From Rostratula benghalensis (Eukaryota > Chordata > Aves > Charadriiformes > Rostratulidae), in assembly GCA_013399305.1 (NCBI GenBank), contig VXAI01000015.1:3509329-3573328 (forward strand): a DNA stretch of 64,000 nt. The letters run 5' to 3'. Below, one piece after another: positions 1-11,500 of this stretch. The first letter of the stretch is position 1. Each line of letters begins with the position of its first letter. The notes beneath the pieces are model-generated. The model searched no databases and had not been told where the DNA came from. It saw nothing but the letters and a program-made list of their open reading frames with translations. Position numbers and translations under genes: made by a program.

Positions 1-3000
1 TTAACCAAAGATTTGTTAAGCACTTGGCAAGCAAATATGGATTTTTACAGGCATTCTGTTTCAATTTTATGTGCAAATGATATTTGGCAGCCGTAACTGA
101 AATACAGCATGACTTTCTCAGTTATTTCTATTAGTTATTTTAGTTGCTTGTCACCAACTCTTTGGCTTTGCTTGTGAACTTTCTTACAGATGTGTTAACT
201 CTTCAGTTGTCTTCAACTCCTCTCATTTTTGATTTTGATTTACTAATAAAATATGAAACATTAAGAAAAAAACATGAGTGGTTTTGATCAGATTCTCATT
301 TGATGTCAATGAAAAAACTAATGTTGATGCCACAGAAAACCATTCCATGGAAAGTCAATACTAAGAACTTGTATTGGCATCAGAGCGTTTTTGTCCCCAG
401 CCATGATGTCTAAAATAATATACAACATAAATATTAGATAAATTTAGATTTGGTTTACATACTGAGTAATGCCAAACAGAGCTGCAGGCATCCATTCTCT
501 AAATTGCTTAAAATCACTAAAATTCCCTTCCAGACAAATATGAAGAGAAAAGTGATTGCTTTGTTATATTTTCCTTTTTTCCTGGTTTAGCTTGTTCAGA
601 AAGATGAGTGCTTAAAGATACAGAGTCTGGGCACAACATAGTGAAGTAACGTTGTATGATACTTGAGTACAGAGCGCTCAGCCTCATTAGAAAATGTGGT
701 GGGTTTTTTTGTGGAGGTGGTGGTTCCTGTAGTTTGAAAGTCCAGAAAGAACCATGATGCTACTTCTGAAGGAGCGATAGTAGAAACTTTCACAAAGTTT
801 TGTTTCAGATTGGATGAAACTTGATAAGTGACTCCTTTGTTACACAAGAAAAAAACCGGGCATTCATAGTTTAAGTTAATTGAAGTTGTACAGTGAGCTA
901 GTAATGAAACTAGACGTCTAACACATTGAAATGGGACTATATTTTTCTACCTATGTGGATTCCCATAAAAATAGCAGGAGCACCTCAGAATCTTTTTAGT
1001 ATCTTTTGTTAGAAAATCCCTGAAAAATAGACTGTGTGATTCTCTACAGAGAGATCACAGAAAGCCAAGACAACTGGCTTATGGTCACTTAAACCTGTAG
1101 TGCACAGAGGAAATGAATCGGGTGCTCACAGCCCCCAGACTAGCACACGAGTTTCTAGACCACCTTTTTCTTTCCTGAGTCCTATTCTGCCTCTTACCTA
1201 AACCAGTGTGAAAACTCCTCCAGTTGGCTGTTATCAGAACTCTGTTGGGTGTTTTTTAATGTCTGAATTGCCCAATCTCTTGAACAGGGATTGCCTTTCT
1301 CTCTGATGGCATGATGTTGGTTGTAACAAGGTTCTAAATGTCTGTCTGCCCAGACCTTAGGCCCCATCTCAGCCAAAATAAATTTTTAAAATGCAATTAC
1401 TCAATGTGTATAACACTGTTCTTTCATAAACTTTCAATTTTGCTTCCACAGTCTAATTTGAGTAAAATGGTTTATATATATATTTTTTTTCTTTCATCAG
1501 AGACAATTAAGGACTATGAGTATTGTGAAATGATGAATGCTTCCTGGGTGGATATTAGCAACACTAGCCCAGCCTGCCATCTCAGAGAGCATGGAAATCC
1601 AGAGGTTTAAGTCATCAGTGACTTAGAAACACAAGAGGAAATTGAAGCCAGAATTTTGGTCTGGCAGACAGAATCTAGACAGGTCTTGTGAATCAATAGA
1701 AAGATGCGATAAATATTAAAGAAATATTATTCAGCCTAAAACAAGATGCAGCTGCAGCTGCTGGGAGTGGTGGCTTTATTCAGGAGCTCGTAGAAGAGTT
1801 GCACAGTATGCAGGAGAAGATATATGATTCATTTCACAATGAACCCCAAGTGCCAGGTATTTTATTACTTTACATAGAGAGTTACTTCCAGAGGTAGTAA
1901 ATTTTTCATTTAAGCTTCCTTTGTTGGCTGTAATGTCTTTGATTTCTTTCTTTAATTAAATCACACAAATTTTCTGGCTGTTTTTCCTTTGTTCTATTTA
2001 ACCACTTACAATCTCTTCACAGTGATGGGCAGAGAATAAAACAAAAGCCTAACAAATATACCTTGGCAACAAAGCTAACTACAGTAAATCCTGTGACTGA
2101 AATACCAGGTTGTACTTTGAAGGATATTTATTGCGTTTAGCCACCCCAGAAGACAGCTCTGAAAATTCTAATCTGCCCCAGAATCCCAGATTAGATACAG
2201 TAATATGATAGGAGATAGATACAGTGCTCAGGAAAGGATTTTCTTCTATATATTGAATCTCTGGTTAGTAACCTCTCTGGCTGCTTATACAATTTGAATG
2301 AGCCAGCGATATTTCTGAAACTACAGTCTCTGAGTGTAAGTTCTATCCAGTGTAGTTTTCTACTAACAGGATACTCTCTGTTCATTATTATTATTGTTTC
2401 TCCTTCAGTAATGCAATGTTTGTCTAATTCTTCTTCTGTTCTTAGTCAAAAATGTTTCTGTTGACTTTAGCAGGCACAAAGAAAAGGATGATTAATGTTT
2501 AATCTTGGAGCATTAAAAAGGGGCACTGATAATTAGTAAACAATAATTTAAATAATTAGTATGTATTATGTATTTGCTATTGAATATAGGAGATAACTGG
2601 CCATAAGTATCAAGAGTTTACCAGATTATATATAAATAGTCAGTGATGTATACTCTCTGTGAAATGAAGTGTCTGTCAGCACACATACCATAAAGTTCTG
2701 ATTTTTTTGCATTTTGAATTAAGCTGGAGTAGCTTCGTCATTTGTTTTGACAGACAGCAGTTAACTGAGAGTCAAGTTTTTCATCGCTAGGTGAACCATA
2801 ATGTTCTCATGAATTGTTTGCAAGCAACTAAAGGCATTTTGAATAAGTTGTTTACCTTTTAGTTATGCTCTACAGTGAATGATTTCTTGAATGGCTGATT
2901 TACTAGATAGGGTGTTTGAAGATTTCTGTTCTCAGAAATTTTTTCCTCAGCAGTGCAATAAGTTAGGGAGAGGGAATCATCATTAGATCTTCAACGAAAG

Positions 3001-4242
3001 CCAAAGCATGCTTTTCATAACTGATTCAAAAGCTTTGTTTTTACATTCCCAAATTACCTTTTCTCTGATAATCTGGATTCCTGAGGTGTCCAAGCGCCAC
3101 TCCAATGCAAGTGATGACCTTTGCTTTCTAGTGCCTGTTTTGTTTGAAATGATTTGAAGGGCTGGCAGACAGCACTTCGTGCAAGTCAGAGAGGATCAGG
3201 AAGAGAGGCAGAGATGAGTATAGGTGCCAGAAGTCTTTAGCAGATATCTTTCCCCTATTGTGGACTTGCTACAGATGTGGGTACAACCAAACCATGACCT
3301 TTTACAACCATGCTCACAAGGGTGGGTATGAAGTCAAGATAGCGAGTTGAAATAGTTAAATAGTTAACTTTCATAGCTGAGACAGAGGGGCTCACAGGAG
3401 ATAGAAATATGTCCTGCTGAAATATAAAATTCTTAATTTTTGTCACAGAGAAAGAGCTTTGCTATCAATTCTGTTTGAGAGAGTAAGTGAAGTTAAATGA
3501 AGTTGATGCCTTGGGCCTGTACTGAAGTCATAAATTAAGAGGGGGGAAAAAAACCTATTTTATGTTATTCAAAGCATATGTGACATCTTTGCTGTCACTG
3601 CTTGTTGTGAAGCTGTTGAGGAAAAGCAATGTTCCTTGACAACATTAGATTGTAGCATTAAATGGATTGTGTGAGCTCAGGTAAGTTTACCTTAACAACT
3701 CTACAGAAGAATCTATCTAGGAAAGCAAAACCTGAAAGTATTACAGATCTAAATTCCAGAAAAGCAAAGCTTCCCTGTCAGGTAAAAAAAAAAAAAAAAA
3801 AAAAAAAAAGGTGCTGTTACATTAAAATGCTAAAAAAGCCCTTAAATGCAAGGAAACCTTAGTGCTTCCTGGCTCAGCTTTCTATTGCATGGGTAGGATT
3901 GAATTGCTTTTATGGATACCCTATCACTGTGTGTCTGTGACTTTGTAGCTTTTGAATAACTTTCTTGTAAATACTTCACCATCAGTTATCCATAAAATAC
4001 AACTTTATGCATGGACACCTAAACAATTGTAGGTCAGTAAGAAAATAGCAGTGAGCAAGGTGTAAGTAAGAGGCTGAGCTGGAGTTAAACCTTTAGTTTA
4101 TGTTTTAAAGTATTTAAAGTATTTCATAATTTCCATTTTTATTGCGTTAGATCCTACTTTTGGGGCCACTTTGTCTGCACCCTTGTAATGCAAAGGGGTT
4201 TGATTTCAGCTTTTAACTGAAAACACTAGAAAAACTGTGATT
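1..4242. other. Unique AT-rich non-coding DNA
   Basis: I see no gene here. Open frames are short (up to about 90 codons), lack domain-like composition, and overlap on both strands. A small GCAGCT-type tandem lies near 1747-1762. The only marked low-complexity element is the A26 run at 3784-3809, listed separately. The stretch could be intronic or intergenic; nothing visible decides between them. Confidence 0.6.
3784..3809 (+). repeat. Homopolymer A26
   Basis: An uninterrupted run of 26 A follows GGT and precedes GGTGCTG. It could be the tail of a retroposed copy inserted on the plus strand, but the DNA just upstream (about 3600-3780) is not recognisable as a known SINE or processed gene. No target-site duplication was found by eye, so it may simply be an expanded homopolymer. 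Confidence 0.9.
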
Positions 4243-4260
4243 CCCCCCCCACACACACAC
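4243..4260. repeat. C8 run followed by a short AC microsatellite
   Basis: Eight C are followed directly by (AC)5. This is a short simple repeat and probably length-variable between individuals. Confidence 0.85.
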
Positions 4261-4360
4261 TGATAAAAGTATGGAAGCAGAACTTTTAAGAAGCTTCTGA
4301 GGCTTTTGGGGATTTTTCTTTGTTTTTTTGGTTTTGTGGGTTGTTTTTTTTCTGCATTAA

Positions 4361-4435
4361 TTGCCTCATCTGTAACACAAGGGTCAAAATTATACTATTG
4401 AGATGCTTTGAGAACTTGAGTGAACAGGTGTTTAA
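4361..4435 (+). repeat. Possible ancient L2/L3-like repeat remnant
   Basis: The string CTCATCTGTAACACAAGGG, followed about 20 bases later by GAGATGCTTTGAGAACTT, has the layout of old amniote LINE/SINE tails (CTCATCTGTAAAATGGGG and AAAGTGCTTTGAGATCC are the usual core words). It is short and heavily diverged and was judged by memory of the core words only. Confidence 0.3.
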
Positions 4436-4999
4436 ATTCTGATCACTGGTGGTGTTTGTGAAATGATGCTCTCATTCAACCCTTTCATTATTGGTTTAAA
4501 TCTGCTTATTGTACAACAATCCTAATTGCTTTTAAATTCATTCTGTCCTCTGGTTATGAGAGGGAGGAAAAGCCTGAGGATTATACATTTTAGATTTCTA
4601 TCTTTATTTGTATCTGAAATTGTAATGATGTAAAGCATTCAGAGATGCTTACTTGTCATGTTTGATAGAACTATGGGAGAATTTGTTTCCCCTTCCAATG
4701 CTTTTATTATGTATATTAAGACAAATGCCCTCAAAACAAACAGTTTTCAAGATTAATCTGTGAGATTAAATAATTCCCAATGGCATCCCTTCACTAATGA
4801 GAATAAAAGGTGGTACTCGAGAGACAACACAATGGAAACCAGATAGCCTCCATAATAGTTATATGCAAATAAATGTGCTTTGTATTACAATGAATGAGAA
4901 ATGAACACACCCAGCCATTGCTTCTCAGATAAGAGCAGGCAACGTTTTAGAAGTGGTTTACTTGAAGTGCAAACCCTTGTGTATTCCTGCCCTTGTTTT

Positions 5000-5416
5000 C
5001 ACAGAATCACAGACTATCAGGGATTGGAAGGGACCTTGAAAGATCATCTAGTCCAATTTCCCTGCCAGAAATACCTAGATCAGGAACACCTAGATCAGGC
5101 CACACAGGAACGCATCCAGACGGGTCTTGAACGTCTCCAGAGGAGACTCCACAACCTCCCTGGGCAGCCCCTTCCAGTGCTCCGTCACCCTCACTGTGAA
5201 GAAGTTTTTCCTCATATTTAAATGGAACCTCCTGTGTTCCAGCTTGCACCCATTGTCCCTTGTCCTATCATAGGCTGTCGCTGAGAAGAGCCTGGCTCCA
5301 TCCTTCTGACACTCACCCTTTACATATTTATAAACATTAATGAGGTCACCTCTCAGTCTCCTCTTCTCCAAGCTAAAGAGACTCAGCTCCCTCAGCCTTT
5401 CCTCATAGGGGAGATG
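5000..5416 (-). mobile_element. CR1 LINE, 5'-truncated 3' end
   Basis: This is the 3' end of a chicken-repeat-1 (CR1) non-LTR retrotransposon lying on the minus strand. On the plus strand it opens with the reverse complement of the CR1 tail (TCACAGAATCACAGA), followed by the well-known 3' untranslated block (GGGATTGGAAGGGACCTTGA). Read on the minus strand, the reverse-transcriptase polyprotein C-terminus is still open for about 108 codons ([20 protein letters not shown] ... [20 protein letters not shown]), ending at a stop at 5090-5092; about 90 bases of 3' UTR follow. Homology stops near 5416, where the sequence changes to unrelated flank with an A16 run, so the copy is 5'-truncated, as is usual for CR1. 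The open frame continues another 82 codons into flank by chance; a poly-Phe stretch there is only the A16 run read backwards. An intact C-terminal frame suggests moderate age. It cannot be autonomous. Confidence 0.93.
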
Positions 5417-5437
5417 AGGATTTCTTCTGCATTGGTC

Positions 5438-5453
5438 AAAAAAAAAAAAAAAA
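5438..5453 (+). repeat. Homopolymer A16 beside the CR1 5' break
   Basis: Sixteen A lie about 20 bases beyond the truncated 5' end of the minus-strand CR1. CR1 does not end in poly-A, so this run is not the CR1 tail. It may mark older flanking DNA into which the CR1 inserted, or be a filler product at the truncated junction. Confidence 0.85.
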
Positions 5454-7794
5454 GTCGAGAAGGGATGAAATAGGTAGCAATTTCTATACATATGATTGTG
5501 CGAAGCCCTTAAGGTCACCTCTGGGGATAACCAGTAATATATACATAACAAAAGTAATGTAAAGGCCCTTCTTGCCTTAAGCAGTATGAAGTCATCCTTC
5601 GTGGAGAAAACTTCCTGCAAGAGAATCCTCAGGATTCTCTGTTGCTCAGCAGATTGCATGCAGCTTTTTCAGAATAGCTTTAAAGTATTGAAAGAGCAAC
5701 ATGATTAACACAACACAAGAAAACTTATTTGTTAAAACTACATCTTTAAATTACACTAGAACCTGTACAATAACAATCAAAGAAAGGTTGTGCAGAGAAA
5801 ATTGAGGCAATTTATTTATGATTCTCTTTAATGATGGAATTGCTGCTCAGTGCATTTTCTAAAAGGAGAACATCATTTTACTGCTGAGCAAGCACTGGCT
5901 GATTTTAAGGCAAGTTACTGGAAACAAAATTCACTCTAAATTAGTGAGTAGTTTGAAATATCTTTAAATGCTTTCAGAGATAAAGAATACATTGAGTCTG
6001 TTTATCACTAAAGCACTGTGGTGCTTTATATGCAGATTTACCAAGTTTACTTCAGTAGTTCCAACTTACCTTTTCTAGTATGGGTAATATGTTCCTCATC
6101 CACATTCTGTTACTTTCCAGTACGCTGTTCTGCTTTTATGATGGGTCTGAAAGGAATTTGGAAAAATTCTAATTTGAAAAGTGAATGTTCAGAAAACAGA
6201 AAGGATATGCCTGCATCTCAAGCATTGCAGTTATTTTTCGATGAAGATTTTTGCAAACTGTAAAGATTTTTACATCTACAAAAGTACTTGTAGAATAAAC
6301 CACTTCTAATGATTGAACAAATCCTCAAGTCTCATCTTTAATCCAATAGTTCCATGTGGCTACTTTATAATTTGTCTTTCTGTACTACGTAAGATTTGCT
6401 GAAAAAATTAATGTTTTAGTTTAATTACTTGTATAATTGCCATCCATTATATCGATCATCTACTAATTACAATTAACTAGGATTTCTTAAAGTGGGTTAT
6501 AGTTTTCAGATAGCATTAGCTATTTTATTATCTCTTTTCTTTTAATATCTGCTGCTGCTGAGCTCTACCCAATCTATAATCCCAGCAGCACTTCTGATTT
6601 TTCTCCCTGCTGGTTTCTATTCTATCAAATTTTCTTTGAATAAATCCTCATTAGATTAGTATGAGAATTTGTACTGGTTATGTTACAGTGAAGTAGAAGC
6701 CCTCAAACCAACTGGAGTAAAGGAAGCTCTGCAGATAGGTTCAAATATTGGAAAAGAGGTAGTGTATAAAGTTCTGCTTTCATGTCCATTTCTTAAAGTT
6801 CTGGGAAGGTAAGAAGTGCTTGTGTAAGGATGTCTTGGGCTGGTATCAGTACCTGAAGATGTTCAGTCAAAGAAAATCAAATCTGGTGGTTGGTTGAAGG
6901 CATAGTCTTTTTTCTTTCTGGATTTTGTAATATTAAATCTCTAAAAAAAAGTGCAGTTTCTAGAGAAGCATCATTCTGTCACTATTAAAACATAGGAGTT
7001 GGATTTTTGGGGTTTTGGTGGGTTTTTTGGTAAAGATTTTAATGAGAATAATACATGTTTCTACTTGAAATATGTTACCCTCATCAAGCCTGGGCAGAAA
7101 AGAGGAAAGCAGAAAGGAAGCTCTAACATTATGGAAGACTTAAAAATACTTCTTGTACATTTCTCAGACATAAAGAGTTCTATGAATTAAGCTGTTTTAA
7201 AGAACAGAGATTGAGATTTTGCATCTCGTCATGATTAGGAAATATAATTCAGTAATGTGCTGTATGTTCAGTGAAAGGTGGGAATGCAAATGCAGTTGAT
7301 TAAATAAAGTAGTTTGATTCAAAACTTGCTTCAGGAAAGCACTTAAGCATAGTTTTCAGTCCTGCTGATTTCGAATGTTATTGTCTGCACTTAAATGTAC
7401 ATTTAAGTATACATTTAAGTATTTTTATGCTCCTATGCACTTTACTAAATTGAGGGCAAAAGTACTGAGACAATGATCAGATTGGATTTGGAATGGTAGT
7501 GTCTGTTTATGTAGCTACTTAAATCTATTTCCGATTGACAAGTAGAAGAACAAAAAAGCAGAGCACTTGTTTGTTTAGACTGAAACTGACTCTGCCATCA
7601 AAGGAATGTATTTCGGGCCAATTAGCAATTTTGGGATGGTCATGCTCTTCTGAGGTGTTCAAAATAAGACTATTTGAAGGATGTTGGTTTAAGTGCCCCT
7701 TTGATGGTATTCTGTATGGTCCTTTTTGTGCTGCTACAGTTGGAGGGAAAAGAAAATGTCAGGAATGAGAGGCAAGATGGCAAAATAGTGTGGG
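5454..7794. other. Unique AT-rich non-coding DNA
   Basis: No gene is visible. Open frames are under 85 codons. A G/T-rich patch lies near 7000-7030 (GGGGTTTTGGTGGGTTTTTTG). The palindrome and 12-bp tandem at 7389-7421 are listed separately. Confidence 0.6.
7389..7421. repeat. 20-bp perfect palindrome plus 12-bp tandem duplication
   Basis: ACTTAAATGTACATTTAAGT at 7389-7408 equals its own reverse complement. The 12-mer TACATTTAAGTA occurs at 7398-7409 and again immediately at 7410-7421, so the right half of the palindrome has been duplicated in tandem. Local slippage on a palindromic template would explain both. Confidence 0.9.
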
Positions 7795-8003
7795 AGCTTG
7801 TGGTGGGTAAACCTGCCCCAGTGTGGGCTCTCCATGTGCAGCAGTTCCTTCAGGGAATACCCAGCTGCTGTGGCCCAGGGTCCTCCACAAGCTGCAGTGT
7901 GGATGTCTGCTCTATGCCCCGAGTCTCTCCATCATGGCTGCAGGGACCCTGCCCCAGCACCCACAGCACCTCCTCCTGCTCTGACCTGTGTGCTTGCAGG
8001 TCC

Positions 8004-8100
8004 GTTTCTTTTTCTTTTTCTTTTTCTTTTTCTTTTTCTTTTTCTTTTTCCTTTTTCCTTTTTCCTTTTCTTTTTCTTTTTCCTTTTCTTTTTCTTTTCC
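8004..8100 (+). repeat. Pyrimidine hexanucleotide tract (TTTTTC)n
   Basis: Almost 100 bases of pure pyrimidine on the plus strand, mostly TTTTTC units with interspersed TTTTTCC and TTTTC variants. It sits inside the GC-rich repeat exactly where related copies have a short pyrimidine stretch, so it is probably an expansion of that stretch. It is a long homopurine-homopyrimidine tract with mirror symmetry, the class of sequence that can form triplex (H-DNA). Confidence 0.95.
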
Positions 8101-8130
8101 CTCACTCCGTGCTGGTTTTGCCCTTCCTGA

Positions 8131-8343
8131 GCTGTGTTTTGGCTGAGGACCCCGCAGCCTGGCGGTAGCGCTGGGCTGGGCCCTGTGCTGGAACCTTCCA
8201 GAACCGGCTGGAACCGGCTGGAACCGGCTGCGTGTGGGCGGGGCAGCCCCGGCCTCTCCTCACAGCGTCGGCGCCTGCGGTTCCAGTCAGCGACCGGCGC
8301 GGGTGTTTCTGCTCGGTGGTAAAGAAGCGATGTCGTTTTGGAA
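8131..8343. promoter_or_regulatory. CpG-island-like segment with a GC box (repeat-borne)
   Basis: About 20 CpG dinucleotides fall in roughly 200 bases, while neighbouring kilobases have almost none. A canonical Sp1-type GC box, GGGCGGGGC, is at 8236-8244. Good splice-donor-like words follow on the plus strand: GTG|GTAAAG with the break after 8318, and CAG|GTACTG with the break after 8356. An ATG at 8330 opens only a 7-codon frame. Together these resemble a short CpG-rich promoter with a non-coding first exon, but most of the segment aligns in order with an avian repeat, so the CpG density may be inherited from it. Promoter activity is inference only. Confidence 0.3.
8191..8230 (+). repeat. 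10-bp minisatellite, unit GAACCGGCTG
   Basis: Three perfect tandem copies of GAACCGGCTG occupy 8201-8230, preceded by one degenerate copy (GAACCTTCCA, 8191-8200). Each perfect unit adds one CpG. The related avian repeat has only one or two such words here, so this is probably a local expansion within this copy. Confidence 0.85.
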
Positions 8344-8550
8344 ACCTTTTTAGCAGGTACTGCGGCAAATTCTGAAGAGCCTGTTACAAGTAATTGTGTG
8401 GGCTTTTTTTAGGATGAGAAAGGAATGATAAATTCCCAATTCATCTGAGGTGCAGCTTGCCTGGGGCTGCCCTGCTGGTAGTAAGCTCTTACCTCATGTT
8501 AGTTATGGATCAGAGCACGAGGACCTTGTGCCACAAATTAGTGTTGTTTG

Positions 8551-8576
8551 GTTGTAAGCCCCAGGGCTTACACAAC
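8551..8576. repeat. Inverted repeat with 8-bp perfect arms
   Basis: GTAAGCCC (8554-8561) and GGGCTTAC (8564-8571) are perfect complements separated by two bases. An outer GTT/AAC extends the pairing across a 2-base bulge. Function unknown; it could extrude as a small cruciform. Confidence 0.85.
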
Positions 8577-11500
8577 TGCTTCAGCTAACAGGGATCCACT
8601 TATAAGGTGATTTTAGCATTAGTAATGTGAATATTAATACTTGGGTCAGGTCTCAGCTTCAGATATGATGCAGGAGCTATAAAGATATAAATACTGTTTA
8701 TGTGTGGCATAATTTGAGATAAATGTATTCTAGAAAACAAAGCCTGGAGAAGGATTAATTTAAGAGAATAAGCTGTGTTTACATCAAATAAAGCTGAAAG
8801 TCAATTCTGTTGCATTCAGCTTTGTTAATGAAAATATACATTATTTTATTAGTCAAATGGTACAATTAATTATAGAGTGGATTTTCTCTCTGGGGCTGCT
8901 TTACGATTCTGTTACACTGCTTACAATTAATCCTAATGGAAAGATCAGACAAAAAATTCATGGTGTCTCGTAAATTTTTATAACATGATTATTGCTTCCA
9001 AGTGGCCAATACAATGACATTTGTTTCAGAAAACAAGCTTTCTAAATTTCATTCAGTGGAGCATAGTCCAAACCTGTTGCTTTCCTGTGGCACTGACTGA
9101 CACACCTGCCCTTCTGAAGAGTTGTGGGCTTCCTGCTGATGGGTGCTTGTTCTCCTGGCTCTTTGCTCCCAGGGGAACTGGAGCATTGCACCTTGCAAGG
9201 CTGGGTGGCTGGAGTTCCACCTGCGGGGCTGTATGTGATCAATCTGCCTGAAGTGGCTACTAATGTGGTTAAAACTGCATGTGGCTGCTGCTTAAACCGC
9301 CATGACTTTTGCCACCCAGTTATTTGATTGATGCATGCATCAGATGTATTAGAGATCTATCTTTAATGTTGAATTAAAGACCACAGAAACACTATTAAAA
9401 GAGAAGTTGCTCACCCTCGCTTTAACTGATCTTGGAATAGAAGCAGATAGCTAATGGTAGAAAAAGCGTGGGGAAGAAATGGAAAACTAAGCCAATATTC
9501 CTTTCATCCTGTTGTTTTATGTGTCCTTCCAGTTTAGTGAAATTGTGGTTACTTTTGTAGTAAGGAAGGCTGGTGTTTCTGGAATATCATAATTCAGCTG
9601 GGACATTGATGTGCTGCTAGCAAAAGTCTTGCAATATATTGTAACGTGCTTATGATGTCTGTTTCCTCTTCCCCAAATGAAGTGGGGGGAGGGGCTTTTA
9701 TGAATCTTTCAATATTTTGATCTAATTTCAATAGTGAATATCTTATTTGTTCCGTTAATGGGAAATGTAATGAATTGGGATGGCTATTTTATTAGGACGG
9801 CTGCCAGGGAGTGGCTCTGGCTTAATGTGAGTGAACAGTAATGGCCATTGCTTACTGGGGACAATGTTAGCAAATGTTCTGCTTAGTAGAGATACTTCTA
9901 AGTAGTGCCAAGAGACTTAATGGTGATCAGTCAGATTTCAGGAGTTTAATTAGAGAGGTGAGATTGCAAACTCAGATCTAGTATTATACTAAGTAAATAT
10001 TAAATGCAGAAAATACTCTCATGCATTACTTGCTACGACATTTTATTGTCTGAAATTTTGTATAGGTTTTGCTGACCATTTTTTTTTAAATATTAATTTT
10101 AATTTCTTGGTCCTAAAAGCTTCAATTAAGTGGGTGCTTAAGTAGTTGGAAGGATGAACTCCAGGGCACATTATCTACTTCCGTTATTTTAATAATTTTA
10201 AAAGTATGCTTTCAAGTATTTTCTATGTGACTCAATTTTGCCAAAATGTGTGGTGAGATTCAATTCAGTGGATTGTTGTGGGCTAATCAAAGAATGTGAC
10301 TCTCTTTACGTCTATACTGTTAATTTCCTTGAAAATCAGTTTAGTAGCATACTTTGGCACAATGATCTGAATAGTGAAGGTTGCCCTGTCTGTCACCTCT
10401 CATAAAACAATGATAAAAATAGAAAAGTTAGAAACTTGCTTTTATTGTACTATTTTTTGCAATGATGTTCATTGTGATAGTTTCTAGTGTCCAACTTCAG
10501 TCATACAATTTCTTGTAGACAGTAGGTATTTTTCTGCAGTTTTGTGTGGTCTCCAGGCAGCTAAATAAAGAGGCCATAGCCACAATTTGTTGACAAACTC
10601 TTTTCTCTCTGATTTGCTTTGTGAAAAACCTTGTGTTCCAAGGTGACTAAAGAGAAGCTGAGAGCGTTTTGTGGGGCACAAGGACAAAACTGTTAGCCTG
10701 CAGATGCTTGGAGGATAGGACTGTGTTCCAGGAGGGCTGACTTAGAGACTTCCTGCCTGATAGAAATTGCTGTCTTTGAGCCACTTTGTCAGGCAGAAGA
10801 CTCAGACTTCCATTGACCATCTCGAAGGAGAAATGGATTTTACCCTGTAAGGGGAACTGCAGGACCTTGTTCTTCTTACTGTTGCTTGTTACTGTTGGAG
10901 TGTCAATGCTGGGCCTGAACATGAGATTCATCTCATCCTGGGAGAGGCACAAGGGATAATATGGGGCATGAGTGGAAGAGAAGGAGGTCCTTCCCTAAAA
11001 GGTTGGCTTGTATTTTAGTACCTGTCTTTTTGGTTGCTATTTGAGTTGGGCTTTGAGAACTGTTATTTAGGGTTCTATCGGTCGCTTAAAACTTGTAAAA
11101 AAACCTAAGCAATTACCAAATTTGTGCACTGAGGGTGATTCCCCCTTGGTTGGACAGTGACACTCCTCATTCTTCTTGTGTCTCTGGTATCTTGGGCACT
11201 TCAGTCTTTGACCTGACATACTGGCATGATTTACAGCTGTCTTCAGGTCTGGTATTTACTACAATGAGGATATAAGACAAATCAGTTATCTGTAAGGTTT
11301 TGTTACCTGACATTGTTTATTTCATTTTGGCAGGGAACAGGCTGAGTAATTCTGGCCTTTCTTAAGGTGTGAAGTGAGATTGAGTTCCTTCCTTCTGGCC
11401 AGAGACAAGAGGAGAAAGATGCCTCTCTTAAAATGGTGGATGTAGCTGCGCCTCTTACTCATCCTCCATCATTACTGTTCTTACCATGCAAAAAAGCCAA

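Larger units (their letters stand above)
7795..8365 (+). mobile_element. GC-rich avian interspersed repeat (probably ERV/LTR-derived)
   Basis: This block is far richer in G, C and CpG than the rest of the window. Its left half is a string of diverged sub-repeats of the type CTGCCCCAGTGTGGGCTCTC, GGGTCCTCCACAAGCTGCAG and CTCCATCATGGCTGCAGGG, then CAGCACCTCCTCCTGCTCTG and GTGCTTGCAGG. I recognise this order from a very common bird interspersed repeat in which CTCCAGCGTGGG / CTCCACGGGCTGCAGG units are followed by a pyrimidine-rich stretch, then GGCTGGAACCGGCT-like and TCTCCTCACAGCG-like blocks; the right half here follows the same order. I cannot assign a database family name, and the LTR/ERV class is inferred. 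Edges are approximate: the left edge fades near 7795 and the right edge somewhere between 8290 and 8365. Long open frames in it read as Leu/Phe runs from the pyrimidine tract and are not genes. Confidence 0.6.

Noticed and set aside
5090..5659. A 189-codon minus-strand frame as a host gene
   Set aside because: Its C-terminal 108 codons are CR1 reverse-transcriptase protein. The rest is a chance read-through into flank, including a poly-Phe stretch from the A16 run.
7674..8168. Plus-strand frames of 110-164 codons rich in Phe, Leu and Ser
   Set aside because: The repeated residues come from the (TTTTTC)n tract and the rest from a GC-rich interspersed repeat; two frames are open at once for the same reason.
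8131..8365. Confident call of a gene promoter and first exon
   Set aside because: The GC box and CpG density lie within repeat-like sequence, and no coding exon is visible downstream. Kept only as a low-confidence regulatory candidate.
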